Source of the DNA: JAAYTD01 sp964472015
Lineage (GTDB): Bacteria > Bacteroidota > Ignavibacteria > Kapaibacteriales > UBA2268
Assembly: GCA_964472015.1 (NCBI GenBank)
Contig: CAYYIP010000002.1
Location: 62,001-126,000 of the forward strand
Length of the DNA: 64,000 nt
Reading direction: 5' to 3'
The notes below the pieces were generated by a model. The model was not told the origin of the DNA. It saw only the letters and a program-made list of their open reading frames with translations, and did no database searches. Positions 39,021 to 47,240 of the stretch are shown one piece after another (within the stretch, counting starts at the first letter, position 1; the number at the start of each line of letters is the position of its first letter). The translations under genes and the position numbers were made by a program.

Positions 39021-39494
39021 ATGGTAAAACTTAGATTGAGACGTAAAGGGAAAAAAGGTTATCCCGTTTACGATATTGTAGCAGTAGATAGCAGAGCACG
39101 TCGTGATGGTGCTTATTTAGAAAAAATAGGATATTATAATCCAAACACTGCAATTAGTAGTTTTAAATTTGAACATGCACGTGCTATTTATTGGCTAAGT
39201 GTTGGTGCACAACCAACAGATATTGTAGAAAAATTACTTAGTTACGATGGTGTTTTATTACATAAAGCATTGTTGTCACGTGGTATGAATGAAGAAGAAA
39301 TAATTCCTGAACTTGAAAAACATCGTGAGATTGTTAGAGCACGTTATATAAGAAGGAAACAATTACGTATAAAACGTAAAGAAAATAAAATTAAAGCAGA
39401 GGCAGCAAAGAAAGCAGCAGAAGAGGCAGCAGCTAATGCGGCTGTAGAGGCAGCATCAGCAGTAGAATCAGAAACGCCTCCAGCTGAAGCTTAA
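39021..39494 (+). CDS. rpsP: 30S ribosomal protein S16
   Basis: S16 is a small-subunit assembly protein. The N-terminal 80 residues carry the family pattern MVKLRLRRKGKKGYPVYDIVAVDSR broken as usual, with RDGAYLEKIGYYNP and RAIYWLSVGAQPTD. The total of 157 residues is nearly twice the E. coli length: a Lys/Arg-rich helix (about 105-130) and an Ala/Glu-rich tail (about 130-157) are added. Long S16 tails are usual in Bacteroidota. An AAGGAA sequence 8 bases upstream is a fair ribosome-binding site. The usual partners rimM, trmD and rplS are not present. Confidence 0.97.
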   Translation: MVKLRLRRKGKKGYPVYDIVAVDSRARRDGAYLEKIGYYNPNTAISSFKFEHARAIYWLSVGAQPTDIVEKLLSYDGVLLHKALLSRGMNEEEIIPELEKHREIVRARYIRRKQLRIKRKENKIKAEAAKKAAEEAAANAAVEAASAVESETPPAEA

Positions 39495-39504
39495 TTTTTT
39501 ATAT

Positions 39505-39566
39505 ATTTTGACATTACCTAAGTGTTTAAATTATTTTAGTTGCTTAGGTAGTATCAAAATTTTATT
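39505..39566 (+). terminator. Terminator after rpsP
   Basis: Arms of 18 bases (39505-39522 and 39543-39560) ending in CCTAAG/CTTAGG, with two mismatches, a 20-base loop and a T-rich tail. It separates the ffh-rpsP unit from fabG. Confidence 0.75.
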
Positions 39567-39629
39567 TATATATAAGAAAAAAAAATATATTATTGTAACT
39601 TTTTCATAAAAAATAGTATATAGAAGTTT

Positions 39630-40373
39630 ATGAGTAGATTTTTGAATAAAATTGCGATTGTTACTGGCGGTTGCCGTGGAATAGGAAAAGCAATAGTAAT
39701 GCGTTTTTTAAGTGAAGGTGCTAAAGTTTATGCTTTGGATTATTCTATTCCGGGCCCAAATGAAGTATTTATAGAAGATATAAATCTTTCTAATAATGTA
39801 GTTGTTATGCAATTAGATGTAACAAATGCCGAACAAGTTGATGAGGTATTTTCTCATATAAATGAAGTAGAAGGTAGAATAGATTTTCTTATAAATAATG
39901 CCGGGATAACTCGTGATTCTTTATTAATGAGAATGACAGAGTCCAATTGGGATTCAGTTCTTTCTACTAATCTAAAAGGTGCTTTTCTTTGTACTAAAAG
40001 CGCAACAAAATTTATGATGCAAAAAAAGTTTGGACGTATAGTCAATATAGGTTCTGTTGTTGGTATTATGGGTAATGCTGGGCAAGCAAATTATTCTGCT
40101 TCTAAAGCAGGACTTATTGGTCTTACAAAGTCAGTCGCTAAGGAATTAGGAAGTCGTAATATATTAGTAAATTATGTAGCTCCTGGGTTTGTAAGAACTC
40201 CAATGACTGACGTTTTAACTGAAGAACAAAAAAATGAATTTTTAAAAAATATCCCTTTACGCCGTGCAGCAGAACCAACAGATATTGCTAATGTAGTAAC
40301 GTTTTTCTGCTCAGATGATGCAAATTATTTGACAGGCCAAATATTACATATAGATGGCGGAATGGTAATGTAA
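39630..40373 (+). CDS. fabG: 3-oxoacyl-[ACP] reductase FabG
   Basis: FabG reduces 3-oxoacyl-ACP with NADPH in each fatty acid elongation round. The 247-residue classical short-chain dehydrogenase has the cofactor motif VTGGCRGIGKA (about 10-20), LINNAG, and the catalytic Ser (GSVVG), Tyr and Lys (YSASKAGL). The closing GQILHIDGGMVM is the FabG form. acpP follows after 58 bases and fabF after that, so it belongs to a type II fatty acid synthesis cluster. Confidence 0.95.
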   Translation: MSRFLNKIAIVTGGCRGIGKAIVMRFLSEGAKVYALDYSIPGPNEVFIEDINLSNNVVVMQLDVTNAEQVDEVFSHINEVEGRIDFLINNAGITRDSLLMRMTESNWDSVLSTNLKGAFLCTKSATKFMMQKKFGRIVNIGSVVGIMGNAGQANYSASKAGLIGLTKSVAKELGSRNILVNYVAPGFVRTPMTDVLTEEQKNEFLKNIPLRRAAEPTDIANVVTFFCSDDANYLTGQILHIDGGMVM

Positions 40374-40431
40374 TTTATTATTTATTTTGATTTTTAATAA
40401 TTTTTTAATAATTTTTAATAGGAAATAAAAA

Positions 40432-40677
40432 ATGGACGCAAATGAAGTCGTAACACGTGTAAAAGAAATAGTTGTAAGAAAACTTGGTGTTGATGAATCG
40501 CAAGTTACTCTTGAGGCATCTTTTACAAAAGATCTTGGTGCTGATTCTCTTGATACAGTAGAATTAGTAATGGAATTTGAAAAAAGCTTTGATATAACTA
40601 TTGAGGAGGCAGATCAAGCAAAAGTTCAAACAGTTGGTCAAGTTGTTGAATACGTAAAAAACCAATTAAAAATATAA
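40432..40677 (+). CDS. acpP: Acyl carrier protein
   Basis: An 81-residue ACP that carries acyl chains on a phosphopantetheine arm. The attachment Ser39 is in GADSLDTVELVMEFEKSFD, followed by the usual acidic helix and IEEADQAKVQTVGQ. It is preceded by AGGAAAT as ribosome-binding site and followed by its own terminator, which would let it be expressed above fabF. It stands between fabG and fabF. Confidence 0.98.
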   Translation: MDANEVVTRVKEIVVRKLGVDESQVTLEASFTKDLGADSLDTVELVMEFEKSFDITIEEADQAKVQTVGQVVEYVKNQLKI

Positions 40678-40699
40678 ATTTTATTTATAGTAATATTAG

Positions 40700-40740
40700 A
40701 GTTGGTAAAGTTTTTTATTAATTTTGCCAACTTTAATTTT
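40700..40740 (+). terminator. Terminator after acpP
   Basis: Arms AGTTGGTAAAGT (40700-40711) and ATTTTGCCAACT (40721-40732), paired with G-U pairs, loop of 9 bases, then a T-rich tail. It may be partial, giving more acpP than fabF transcript. Confidence 0.7.
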
Positions 40741-40807
40741 AAAAATTTATTTTAATTGTTAGTATATCGTAAAAAATTGTATATTATTTATAAACACAAA
40801 GGTAACA

Positions 40808-42070
40808 ATGGGAAATTATAAACTTAATAGAATTGTTGTTACAGGTTTAGGAGCTGTAACAGCTGTTGGCAATAATGTAAATGAACTTTGGACAAATATT
40901 CTTAACGGAGTGAGTGGTTGTGATTATATAACTTATTTTGATACTACTAACTTTTCTACTAAAATTGCATGTGAGATAAAAAATTTTGATATATTGCAAT
41001 TTATTAATAGAAAAGAAGCGCAACGTATGGATAGGTTTTCTCAAATTGCAATTGCGGCTACTCATATGGCTATAGAAGATGCTAATATAAATTTAGAGAA
41101 AATAGATAAAGAACGAGTAGGTGTTATTATAGGAAGTGGTATAGGTGGGATGGGTACCTATTATAATCAAACATTGGAACTTATAAAACGCGAAGGTAAT
41201 CCTGATAGAATTTCACCATTTTTTATCCCAATGTTACTATCTGATATTGCAGCAGGACTTGTTGCTATTCGTTGGGGGTTAAAAGGTCCTAATTATGCAA
41301 CAACTTCAGCTTGTGCTACTTCGGCACACTCTATTGCTGATAGTATTATGCTATTAGAACGTGGTGATGCTGATATGATGATAGTTGGTGGTTCTGAATC
41401 AGTTATCACTCAAATGGGAATTGCTGGTTTTAATGCTATGAAAGCCTTATCGACTCGTAATGATTCTCCTAAAACAGCAAGTAGACCTTTTGATAAAGAT
41501 CGTGATGGTTTTGTTATAGGTGAGGGTAGTGGTATTATAGTTCTTGAAACACTTGAGCATGCTATAAAAAGAAATGCTAAAATATATGCAGAAATTGGCG
41601 GGTTTGGATTGACTGATGATGCTTATCATATTACTCAACCAGCCCTAGATGGGGAAGGTGCATCAAGAGCAATGAAACTGGCTATAAAAGATGCCGGATT
41701 TACTCCTAAAGATGTAGATTATATTAATGCACATGGAACTTCTACTTATTTTAATGATAGAAATGAAACTATTGCAATAAAAAATGTTTTTGGCGAAGAA
41801 TTAGCTTATAAACTTTCAATTAGTTCTTCTAAATCTATGATAGGACATTTGTTGGGAGCAGCTGGTAGTGTTGAAGCAATTATTACGGTGTTATCTATAT
41901 ATAATCAAATAATACCCCCAACAATAAATATAATTACGCCCGATCCTGAATGCGATTTAGATTATACGCCAAATAAACCAAGAAAAAGAGAAGTAAAAGT
42001 AGCTCTTAGTAATAGCTTTGGTTTTGGAGGACATAACGCATCAATTTGTTTTAAAAAATTTCAAGAATAA
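40808..42070 (+). CDS. fabF: 3-oxoacyl-[ACP] synthase II FabF
   Basis: FabF condenses acyl-ACP with malonyl-ACP. The 420-residue KAS II protein has the active Cys in TTSACATSAHSI, the two His residues in NAHGTSTYFNDRNE and SMIGHLLGAAGSVEA, and the opening VVTGLGAVTAVGNNV. An AAAGG sequence lies 6 bases before the ATG. In many Bacteroidota rnc follows; here a terminator and dnaK do. Confidence 0.97.
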   Translation: MGNYKLNRIVVTGLGAVTAVGNNVNELWTNILNGVSGCDYITYFDTTNFSTKIACEIKNFDILQFINRKEAQRMDRFSQIAIAATHMAIEDANINLEKIDKERVGVIIGSGIGGMGTYYNQTLELIKREGNPDRISPFFIPMLLSDIAAGLVAIRWGLKGPNYATTSACATSAHSIADSIMLLERGDADMMIVGGSESVITQMGIAGFNAMKALSTRNDSPKTASRPFDKDRDGFVIGEGSGIIVLETLEHAIKRNAKIYAEIGGFGLTDDAYHITQPALDGEGASRAMKLAIKDAGFTPKDVDYINAHGTSTYFNDRNETIAIKNVFGEELAYKLSISSSKSMIGHLLGAAGSVEAIITVLSIYNQIIPPTINIITPDPECDLDYTPNKPRKREVKVALSNSFGFGGHNASICFKKFQE

Positions 42071-42110
42071 AAGTTTTTGAAACTATAGTAAATAAAATTA
42101 TTTTTATAAT

Positions 42111-42161
42111 AAAAGGAATGTTAAAATTATATTTTATGATTGATTTTAATATTCTTTTTTT
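42111..42161 (+). terminator. Terminator after fabF
   Basis: Arms 42111-42127 and 42143-42159 pair along 17 bases with two G-U pairs, 15-base loop, and a T run to 42161. Confidence 0.8.
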
Positions 42162-42333
42162 ATTTTAAATAAATATCTATTTGTAGATAATATATTTATT
42201 TTTAGTCAATATATTATGAAAAACTATAATTATTGTTTGATTTTAATTAAAATTAATTTAGCATAATTTTTTTTGGCACAGTTTATGAAAAGAATATATA
42301 TATATAATTAAAAAGACATTTTGAATATATTTA

Positions 42334-42367
42334 TTGACAAAAAGTCAATTTATTGACAAAAAGTCAA
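42334..42367. promoter_or_regulatory. Two perfect palindromes, possible operator of dnaK
   Basis: TTGACAAAAAGTCAA occurs twice, at 42334-42348 and 42353-42367; each copy has 5-base arms TTGAC/GTCAA around AAAAA, and the copies are 19 bases apart. The second begins at the -33 TTG of a plausible dnaK promoter, which suits binding by a dimeric regulator. The arms do not match CIRCE. Confidence 0.6.
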
Positions 42368-42383
42368 AATTTTGTTAATTTTT
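42353..42383 (+). promoter_or_regulatory. Probable dnaK promoter
   Basis: TTG (42353-42355), 20 bases, then TAATTTTT (42376-42383), matching TTG-N20-TAnnTTTG except for the last base. The spacing is identical to that of yebC and ffh. Transcription would begin near 42390, about 37 bases before the ATG. Confidence 0.5.
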
Positions 42384-42426
42384 TAAAATAAAAAATATAT
42401 AATTAAAAATATAAAAAGGTAAAAAA

Positions 42427-44343
42427 ATGGGAAAAATTATTGGTATAGACTTAGGTACAACAAATTCTTGTGTATCTGTAATGGAAGGCAGTTCACCTGT
42501 TGTAATAGTAAATAGTGAAGGTAGTAGAACAACTCCTTCAATGGTAGGATTTGCAAAAAATGGTGAAAAATTAGTAGGGCAAGCTGCAAAAAGACAAGCA
42601 GTTACTAATCCTAACAATACTATTTATTCTATAAAAAGATTTATGGGACGTAGAATTGATGAGGTGAATGAAGAAACATCTATGGTTCCTTACAAAGTAA
42701 AATCATCATCTGATGGGAATTCTATTAGGGTAGATATTGACGGTAAAGATTACTCTGCACCAGAAATTTCTGCAATGATTTTACAGAAAATGAAACAAAC
42801 AGCAGAAGATTATCTTGGACAGAAAATAGAAGAAGCTGTTATAACAGTTCCGGCATATTTTAATGATGCTCAAAGACAAGCAACAAAAGATGCTGGCGAG
42901 GTTGCAGGATTAAAGGTAAAAAGAATAATAAATGAACCTACTGCTGCAGCATTAGCATATGGACTTGAAAAAAGAAGTAAAAATTCTATAGTAGCAGTTT
43001 ATGATCTTGGTGGTGGTACTTTTGATATTTCTGTACTTGAAATGGGTGATGGTGTATTTGAAGTAAAATCTACAAACGGTGATACTCATCTTGGTGGTGA
43101 TGACTTCGATCAAAAATTAATAGATTATCTTGCAGATGAATTTTATAAAACAGAAAGTATTGATTTGAGAAAAGATCCGATGGCTTTACAAAGATTACGA
43201 GAAGCTGCAGAAAAAGCAAAAATAGAACTTTCTCAAATGTTGCAAACAGATGTAAATTTACCTTTTATTACTGCAACACAAGATGGGCCAAAGCACTTAA
43301 ATATAAATATAACACGTGCAAAATTTGAAAATTTATGTGCTGATTTATTTAATAGAACATTAGAACCTGTAAAAAAAGCAATAGAAGATGCAAAAATAAA
43401 TATAGGGCAAGTTAATGACATTATTTTAGTGGGCGGTAGCACTCGTATTCCTAAGATTCAAGAATTAGTTAAAAATTTCTTTGGAAAAGAACCTTCAAAA
43501 GGAGTAAATCCTGATGAAGTTGTTGCTATTGGAGCTGCTATTCAGGGCGGAGTACTTGCCGGCGATGTAAATGATATATTATTACTTGATGTTACACCTT
43601 TATCTTTAGGTATTGAAACACAAGGTGGAGTAATGACAAATATGATAAATGCAAATACTACGATACCTACTAGAAAAACAGAAGTATTTAGTACTGCTGC
43701 TGATAACCAAACTTCGGTTGAAATTCATATTTTACAAGGTGAGCGTCCAATGGCAATTGATAACCGTTCGTTAGGTCGTTTCCATCTTGATGGTATTCCA
43801 TCTGCACCACGAGGTGTACCACAAATTGAAGTTACTTTTGATATAGATGCAAATGGTATTCTTTCAGTAAACGCAAAAGATAAAGCAACAAATAAAGAAC
43901 AAAATATTAGGATTGAATCTTCAAGTGGTATTTCAAAAGAAGAAATTGAAAAAATGAAAGCAGAAGCTCAAAAAAATGCTAATGAAGATAAAAAACGTAA
44001 AGAAGAAATAGATTTAAAAAATCAAGCTGATACTCTTGTGTATTCAACTGAAAAGCAAATAAAAGAGCTAGGTGATAAACTTCCAAGTGAACATAAAACT
44101 AAAATAGAAGAAGCTAAAAATAAACTAGCAGAAGCTATTAAAAATAATGATCAAGCAGGTATAAAGAGTGGAGTAGAAAATTTAAATAGTGTATGGAACG
44201 CTGCATCAACAGAAATGTATCAAAAAACTCAACAAGCAAATCAACAAGATGCACAAGACCAAACTAAAACTGAAAATAATACGGAAGAAAAAAAGGAAAA
44301 TCCGGTAGAAGAAGCTGATTATCAAGTTGTTGATGAAAAATAG
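42427..44343 (+). CDS. dnaK: Chaperone protein DnaK (Hsp70)
   Basis: DnaK is the ATP-driven Hsp70 chaperone. The 638-residue protein has IIGIDLGTTNSCVSVMEG at the start, the second phosphate motif VYDLGGGTFDISVLE, the adenosine motif ILVGGSTRIPKIQ, the interdomain linker with DVTPLSLGIETQGG, and a substrate domain plus lid. The tail is rich in Gln, Asn and Glu and ends in the usual acidic EEADYQVVDEK form. An AAAGG sequence precedes the ATG by 8 bases. No grpE, dnaJ or hrcA is adjacent, so dnaK is a single-gene unit with its own terminator. Confidence 0.98.
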   Translation: MGKIIGIDLGTTNSCVSVMEGSSPVVIVNSEGSRTTPSMVGFAKNGEKLVGQAAKRQAVTNPNNTIYSIKRFMGRRIDEVNEETSMVPYKVKSSSDGNSIRVDIDGKDYSAPEISAMILQKMKQTAEDYLGQKIEEAVITVPAYFNDAQRQATKDAGEVAGLKVKRIINEPTAAALAYGLEKRSKNSIVAVYDLGGGTFDISVLEMGDGVFEVKSTNGDTHLGGDDFDQKLIDYLADEFYKTESIDLRKDPMALQRLREAAEKAKIELSQMLQTDVNLPFITATQDGPKHLNINITRAKFENLCADLFNRTLEPVKKAIEDAKINIGQVNDIILVGGSTRIPKIQELVKNFFGKEPSKGVNPDEVVAIGAAIQGGVLAGDVNDILLLDVTPLSLGIETQGGVMTNMINANTTIPTRKTEVFSTAADNQTSVEIHILQGERPMAIDNRSLGRFHLDGIPSAPRGVPQIEVTFDIDANGILSVNAKDKATNKEQNIRIESSSGISKEEIEKMKAEAQKNANEDKKRKEEIDLKNQADTLVYSTEKQIKELGDKLPSEHKTKIEEAKNKLAEAIKNNDQAGIKSGVENLNSVWNAASTEMYQKTQQANQQDAQDQTKTENNTEEKKENPVEEADYQVVDEK

Positions 44344-44397
44344 TTATTATAAATAATTTATAAGTTGTAATAATATAATATATTTATATAAAAATCT

Positions 44398-44432
44398 AAA
44401 GAGAGTGAATGAAAATTTTCACTCTCTTTTTT
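44398..44432. terminator. Bidirectional terminator between dnaK and rsmD
   Basis: Perfect 12-base arms AAAGAGAGTGAA (44398-44409) and TTCACTCTCTTT (44418-44429) around an 8-base loop, with a T run to 44432 on the plus strand. The A-rich left side is weaker for the convergent rsmD unit. Confidence 0.92.
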
Positions 44433-44467
44433 ATTTTTATTAAAATTTTTATAATAATATTTTTTTC

Positions 44468-45034
44468 TTATAATTTTCTTAATATAATTATTTTTGAAAT
44501 TCCAAATTGTCGTTCAGTTAATATTTCATAAAAATCATTTATAATTAATTGCGTAAAAATACTGGTTTCTGCAACAATAATTCCTTTATTTGCAAGAATG
44601 GAATTTTCAATAGTTAATTGTAAAATATCATTTATTATTGAGGTCTTATATGGCGGATCGGTAAATATCAAATTTAAATAACTTTTAGGTACTATTAAAT
44701 TATTATAATGATTTAAAAACTGAGTAGCATCTAATTTAAGTGTTTTATACATATTGCTATTTGTTTTTAAAAGAGATAAAGTATTTTGTATATATTCTAT
44801 TGCATTTTTATTCTTATCAACAAAATATACTTTTTTTGCACCACGACTTAAGGCTTCTATTCCTAACATTCCTGCACCTGCACAGATATCAGCACATTCT
44901 ATATCTTCAAAACTAATATAATTATTTAATATGTTAAATATAGTTTCTTTTATAGCATCTTGCGTTGGACGTATTCCAGACGGTAATTTTGTTTCTATTC
45001 GTCTGCCTTTCCATCTTCCGGAAATAATTCTCAT
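44468..45034 (-). CDS. rsmD: 16S rRNA (guanine(966)-N2)-methyltransferase RsmD
   Basis: RsmD methylates G966 of 16S rRNA. The 188-residue class I methyltransferase shows MRIISGRWKGRRIETKLPSG at the start, the RPTQD-A-x-KETIFN segment, the SAM loop ADICAGAGMLGIEALSRGA and the catalytic FTDPPYKT. It follows the response regulator gene by 47 bases and converges with dnaK. Confidence 0.95.
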   Translation of the reverse strand: MRIISGRWKGRRIETKLPSGIRPTQDAIKETIFNILNNYISFEDIECADICAGAGMLGIEALSRGAKKVYFVDKNKNAIEYIQNTLSLLKTNSNMYKTLKLDATQFLNHYNNLIVPKSYLNLIFTDPPYKTSIINDILQLTIENSILANKGIIVAETSIFTQLIINDFYEILTERQFGISKIIILRKL

Positions 45035-45081
45035 TTTAAATTTAATATTTTTACTTATCTAGATTGTTTTTTAATTTTTAA

Positions 45082-45789
45082 TTATATATCTAACTTATAA
45101 CCAATTCCACGTATATTTTTTATAAAAGTAGCAGCTGGTCCTAATTTATCACGTAAATTTTTTATATGTACATCAACAGTACGATCATATATATATTTTT
45201 CTTGTGTATTACTAATATAATCAATTATTCTTTCTCTAGAACATACTTTATTTGCACGTTTTGCTAATAAATTTAATATCTTATATTCAGTAGGTGTAAG
45301 TTCAAGCTTTATACCTTTAACTTTTACTTCATAGTTTTCAGTGTCTATTTCTAATATTTTAGCAAATTTGAATGTATTTTTATTTGGGATATTATTATAA
45401 TTATTTTCTATGCGTCTAAATACTACTTTTATTCTTGCAATTAATTCTCTTGGTGAAAAAGGTTTTGTTATATAATCATCAGCTCCTATTTCTAATCCAA
45501 ATACTTTATCTATTTCTGTATCTCTTGCAGTGAGCATTATAATAGGAATGTTATAAGTTTTATTGTTTGTTTTTAATTGCTTACAAATTTCAAATCCATC
45601 ATAGTCCGGTAACATTAAGTCTAGTATGATTAAATCAGGTATTGTATTCTGTAAAAATTCAAATAAACTATTTCCATCATTAAAACTTTTAACATTAAAT
45701 CCTGTTTTTTTTAATTTTAAAGATACTAATTCTCTAATGTCAGGTTCATCATCTACAATAATAATTTTTTTCTTATTTTCATTGTTCAT
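45082..45789 (-). CDS. OmpR/PhoB-type response regulator
   Basis: A 235-residue two-domain regulator. The receiver (1-125) has IIIVDDEPDIRE with the acidic pocket, phosphoacceptor Asp57 in LIILDLMLP, the Thr of MLTAR and the Lys of DDYITKPFSPRELIARI. The C-terminal winged helix (about 140-235) has LELTPTEYKILNLLAK, RERIIDYI and RTVDVHIKNLRDKLG with RGIGYKL. No histidine kinase is adjacent, so it is an orphan here; the kinase at 54.4-56.7 kb is nearest. It is divergent from waaA, with a short shared promoter region of about 115 bases. Confidence 0.95.
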   Translation of the reverse strand: MNNENKKKIIIVDDEPDIRELVSLKLKKTGFNVKSFNDGNSLFEFLQNTIPDLIILDLMLPDYDGFEICKQLKTNNKTYNIPIIMLTARDTEIDKVFGLEIGADDYITKPFSPRELIARIKVVFRRIENNYNNIPNKNTFKFAKILEIDTENYEVKVKGIKLELTPTEYKILNLLAKRANKVCSRERIIDYISNTQEKYIYDRTVDVHIKNLRDKLGPAATFIKNIRGIGYKLDI

Positions 45790-45871
45790 ACTATTTACGC
45801 ATTATTTGATTATAAAATAATTTAAATATATTATTTTTTTTTATCTTTTTTATTATATTATATAGTTTTTG

Positions 45872-45879
45872 TATTTTTG
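45872..45879 (+). promoter_or_regulatory. Likely -7 box of the waaA promoter
   Basis: TATTTTTG matches TAnnTTTG; 20 bases upstream stands TTT, not TTG (45849-45851), so the -33 element is imperfect. The position would start transcripts near 45886, after the TTG at 45869, which favours ATG 45905 as the waaA start. Confidence 0.45.
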
Positions 45880-45904
45880 TTTTTTGTATTCATATTTTTA
45901 TATT

Positions 45905-47185
45905 ATGCTATTCAGTATACTTATATATAATTTTATATTTGTTCCTATTTTTGTTTTATTAACTAAATTGTTAAAGCCGTTTATTCCTAAATTAAAAGAA
46001 CGTGAAGGAAATATAAATAAATCCTTAAAAAATTTAGATAAATTAAACAAAACAGAAAAAATAATTTGGATACATTCTGCGTCTATGGGCGAATTTGAAC
46101 AAGCTAAACCTATAATTGAACAGTTAAAATCCATATATTCTAATATACAAATTGTTTGTACTTTTTTTTCGCCGTCTGGATATAATACACAAAAAACATA
46201 TAAATATGCAGATGCAATATCTTATCTTCCTTTTGATTCAAAAAGAAAAGTAGTTAAATTTATAAATAAAATTAATCCTAATGTCGCTATTTTTGTTCGT
46301 TATGAATTGTGGTTAAACTACTTAACCGTATTAAAACAAAGAAATATTCCAACAATTTTAATAAATGCAACTTTTCCAAAAATAATAAAAAAAATATCTT
46401 TTTTAGCATTTTTTTATCGTAATATATTTGAATTATTTCGTGAAATATATATAATGTCAAATAAAGATTATAATGATTTTTTAACACTTAAATTAAATAC
46501 AAAATTATATAAAAGTTCTGATACAAGATTTGAAAGAATTATAGAAAAAGTTGAAGAAGCAAAAACAAAACAAATTTTATTGAAAGAATATTTCCCAAAT
46601 AATAATATTATTCTTGTTGCAGGTAGTACTTGGAAAATAGATGAAGAATATATAATTGATGCAGTTATCAAGGTTAATATAATATATAATAATATCATTA
46701 ACTTAATAATTGTTCCCCACGAGCCAAATGAAAATAATATAAATAGATTAAAAAATAAAATAAATAAATTTATTTTATTTTCACAAATAATTCGAGCTAA
46801 TGAAAATTATAAATCAATTAAAATTATAGATGAAGTCGTTATTGTAGATACAATAGGAATATTGCTTAAACTATATGGTATTGCTGATATTGCTTATGTT
46901 GGTGGTAGTTTTGGAGCAGGAGTACATAGTCTATCAGAACCTGCAGGATATGGAATTCCAATTTGTACGGGGAAAAATTGTTTTAATTCGCCCGATGCAA
47001 TACAATTAAAAGAAAAACAAGCACTTTGTATAATAGAAAATGCATCGGAATTAGAAAAATGGCTTATTAAAATTATAGAGGATAAATCATTTAGAATAAA
47101 TTCAGGTAATGCTGCAAAAAATTATATAATTAATAATGCTGGTGCTACACAACAAATTATAAAAGCTATTGAGCAATATATATAA
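45905..47185 (+). CDS. waaA: 3-deoxy-D-manno-octulosonic acid (Kdo) transferase
   Basis: WaaA (KdtA) adds Kdo to the lipid A precursor at the inner membrane. From ATG 45905 the product has 426 residues; a TTG 36 bases upstream in frame is less likely because it lies in the promoter. An N-terminal membrane anchor is followed by the GT-B fold: WIHSASMGEFEQAKPII with the catalytic Glu, FFSPSGYNTQKTY, and the second-half donor motif YVGGSFGAGVHSLSEPAGYG. Together with lpxB it shows a canonical Gram-negative lipid A path. It is divergent from the response regulator. Confidence 0.95.
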   Translation: MLFSILIYNFIFVPIFVLLTKLLKPFIPKLKEREGNINKSLKNLDKLNKTEKIIWIHSASMGEFEQAKPIIEQLKSIYSNIQIVCTFFSPSGYNTQKTYKYADAISYLPFDSKRKVVKFINKINPNVAIFVRYELWLNYLTVLKQRNIPTILINATFPKIIKKISFLAFFYRNIFELFREIYIMSNKDYNDFLTLKLNTKLYKSSDTRFERIIEKVEEAKTKQILLKEYFPNNNIILVAGSTWKIDEEYIIDAVIKVNIIYNNIINLIIVPHEPNENNINRLKNKINKFILFSQIIRANENYKSIKIIDEVVIVDTIGILLKLYGIADIAYVGGSFGAGVHSLSEPAGYGIPICTGKNCFNSPDAIQLKEKQALCIIENASELEKWLIKIIEDKSFRINSGNAAKNYIINNAGATQQIIKAIEQYI

Positions 47186-47240
47186 TATAATATAATATAA
47201 TATAATAATAATAATTATAATTATAAATTATAATTATAAC

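Larger units (their letters stand above)
42071..42426. other. Intergenic region upstream of dnaK
   Basis: About 356 bases with three elements listed separately: the fabF terminator at 42111-42161, two palindromes at 42334-42367, and a probable promoter at 42353-42383. The rest is A/T-rich without recognisable signals. No CIRCE operator (TTAGCACTC-N9-GAGTGCTAA) is seen. Confidence 0.7.

Noticed and set aside
42274..42290. TGGCAC-like sigma-54 promoter upstream of dnaK
   Set aside because: The -24 half fits, but the -12 GC is missing (ATGA at that place).
47186..47240. Palindromic ATAAT repeats between waaA and the helicase gene
   Set aside because: Pure A/T sequence forms such palindromes readily; there is no GC in the stem, so I do not call a terminator.
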